64,000 bases of DNA from the NCBI GenBank assembly GCA_025618425.1, contig CM046850.1, positions 30,288,544 to 30,352,543 on the forward strand. Reading direction: 5' to 3'. A model generated the notes under the pieces. It saw nothing but the letters and a program-made list of their open reading frames with translations, was not told where the DNA came from and did no database searches. Shown one piece after another: positions 62,208 to 64,000 of this stretch. The position numbers and the translations under genes are program-made. Origin of the DNA: Heliocidaris tuberculata. Its lineage: Eukaryota; Echinodermata; Echinoidea; Camarodonta; Echinometridae. Position 1 is the stretch's first letter, and each line of letters opens with the position of its first letter.

Positions 62208-62209
62208 AA

Positions 62210-64000
62210 GTTATATACCAAAAGGGGTGTATGAGATACATCTGCAGAAAAGAACAATCGACAAAAAATGGCATGACCAACTATAGTGATGTCAGCATGC
62301 TCGTGACATAATCCTATATGCTTCATTCTTTTCCAAGCAAACTAAAATTAGGTCAATAAATTTGTTGGTCGTGCTGCTATTTGTTTTACGTCCAGTGTCA
62401 ATGACGTTGACACTTGAATAGTTTCCTCAATCTTCATACAACTTTGTAAGAAATCATATTCTTGAAGGTCATTTGGGTCATAAACAAATTTGTATTGGAT
62501 TGTTTGGTATATTGACACGAAATTTTCCTCTGCTCGGATAAAATCTTGGTTGATATTTGAAGAACCAATCACCAAATACACGGTATGAGAAAACCAGAAG
62601 ATCAACATTCAAGAACATTGTATTTCTTTGATTTTCATCACGATTTGAAATGATTGCGTGTTTGTGTTGCTCAAAATGAATTGCATTTCCTCCGAGTTTA
62701 ATAAGGTCAAAGAGGGTCGGCGAAGCGAGCATTGTTCGAAAGTATAGGATCATGCCAACAATAGTATTTTTAAAGCGAAAACAGTCTTGTGACAGGAGAA
62801 AGAAAAAAGCCTTTGTATGTCATAAGAATCTAAGGTCTAAATTTTTGTGTCTTGGACTGCACTATACAGTTCATGAACTGTAAGAATACAATTATTACAT
62901 TTATATAGCGCTCTATAATCATATACTGTTTTTTTTTCACAACGCTTTACATCAATTGAAAAAAAAAAGTAAAGAATGGTATTATTATTGATCACTTATC
63001 AAAAAAGGAGAGTTTAAGACATTTCTTGAAAACATCCAAAGAAGGGAATACACGAATGGATTATGGAAGCTCGTTTCAGAATCATAGCACATGTCCGAAA
63101 AGTCACCTGCCGTGTGTATGTCCGAGAAACATGGTGCGGAATACTGTTGGGAGATAGGCCACCGTAGCAGAAAAAAGGATATAATATGACAAAATAATTA
63201 AGTTGTACTTTTAGAGCGCATAATACACAGAGTCTCTATAGGATGAAACTACTCCCGGCCAGTCCGAAGTTGATTAATTTTACATTTCGGTAAAATTGTG
63301 TCTGGACAGGGGGATCGAGGTGGCGTCAAAAATTTGTGGAGGGGCAAGTCCCAAATGCCCCCTGCCCCCTTGATTACGCCGCTGCATTCGTATATTAGGA
63401 CTAGCCTACTGCCTAGTTTGGAGTGAATCAGCGAAAGCACAGGCCTGCGCACTAGTTTCCAAGCTAGGAATATAAGTAATAAATGACTGACTAGACTATT
63501 CTACCTCAACAACGAGACTAGGCGTAAATGGTCAATTTTGACTGAAACGCCAAAAATACAACCAACAATAACAACAACCTAGTTTGGAGTAATCATATAG
63601 AACCAGTCTGCCATTTTAATCAATGGGGTGATTCATCGTTTCTGGTGAAACGAATGCAGCGGCGCGGCGTAGTCAAGGGGGCTGGAGCATTCTGATGCCC
63701 ACATGCACCCCCGTCCAGAAATCCTAACAGACATCTTTAACCATTTTCCACTCAATTTCAATTGATAAAACGGTCATATTCATCAAATTCAGACTCTGGC
63801 CTGGATTAAGTTTTAGGCGGCATCACCCTTTCGTTTTACTGATGAAAATTGGAAGTTACTACTTTTGGTTTTGTTTGACATTTGTTTATTCGTTTGTTTG
63901 TTTAAATTTGTGAAAGTGATGAATTGCTCTCGAAAATACCCCCTTGAAGACAGGTACAATCATTCCCCCCGACCCCCCCCCCCCTCTGTTTTGGAGTTCC
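62210..64000. other. No gene recognised; hAT-like end fragments
   Basis: Two unrecognised minus-strand frames (62348-62753) lack motifs. GC-rich pieces at 63300-63385 ('gccccctgcccccttgattacgccgctgc') and 63658-63720 ('cagcggcgcggcgtagtcaa') look like ends of hAT-type elements without visible partners. Confidence 0.4.

Noticed and set aside
62348..62753. Two overlapping minus-strand frames of 86 and 91 residues
   Set aside because: No recognised domain; their overlap and AT-rich composition fit chance.

Overview
This window looks like AT-rich, repeat-dense intergenic and intronic DNA from a marine invertebrate animal. Genes are split by introns with GT-AG borders, there are no operons, and long microsatellites and poly(C)/poly(G) tracts are everywhere. 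The gene set and repeat style (a Norrin-like cystine knot, PACRG, EGF/TIL secreted proteins, frequent 'taggcctat' words) suggest a deuterostome, perhaps an echinoderm such as a sea urchin. That assignment is inference from composition and families, not from a database match.

Five protein-coding loci can be supported. (1) On the + strand, 13534-13761 is the terminal exon of a Norrin (NDP)-like cystine-knot growth factor; its 5' exon was not found. (2) On the + strand, 21476-23559 is a complete three-exon PACRG gene (ciliary doublet inner-junction protein). (3) On the - strand, 35983-29023 is a four-exon single-domain rhodanese (thiosulfate sulfurtransferase) with a likely mitochondrial presequence. 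Its last exon runs into a 36-bp minisatellite and a transposon that starts one base after the stop codon. (4) and (5) On the - strand, two tandem paralogous secreted proteins are built from EGF-like and TIL-like cysteine-rich modules: gene B at 61166-56628 and gene A at 53328-49175. All their internal introns are phase 1.

The rest is mostly mobile DNA. Six elements have 8-bp target-site duplications (TSDs), exact or 7 of 8, typical of hAT-type non-autonomous transposons. They lie at 28554-29021, 34698-35580, 39938-40207, 41693-43668 (with two more nested inside it), and 46118-46844. Three palindromic families with related CAGGG-type ends share a central TGATTGGCT word. There are long foldback elements (16113-17661, 36815-38287, 4798-5335), broken non-LTR retrotransposon pieces (43880-44760, 45850-47660), two copies of a retroposon 3' tail, and a large TIR-bounded composite (45341-47981).

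Region by region: 1-13.5 kb has no recognised gene, only simple repeats and small inverted-repeat elements. 13.5-25.2 kb holds the Norrin-like exon, a 1.5-kb foldback and PACRG. 25-36 kb holds the rhodanese gene with its repeat-filled introns. 36-49 kb is a transposon graveyard with nested insertions. 49-61.2 kb holds the EGF/TIL gene pair. 61.2-64 kb has no recognised gene.
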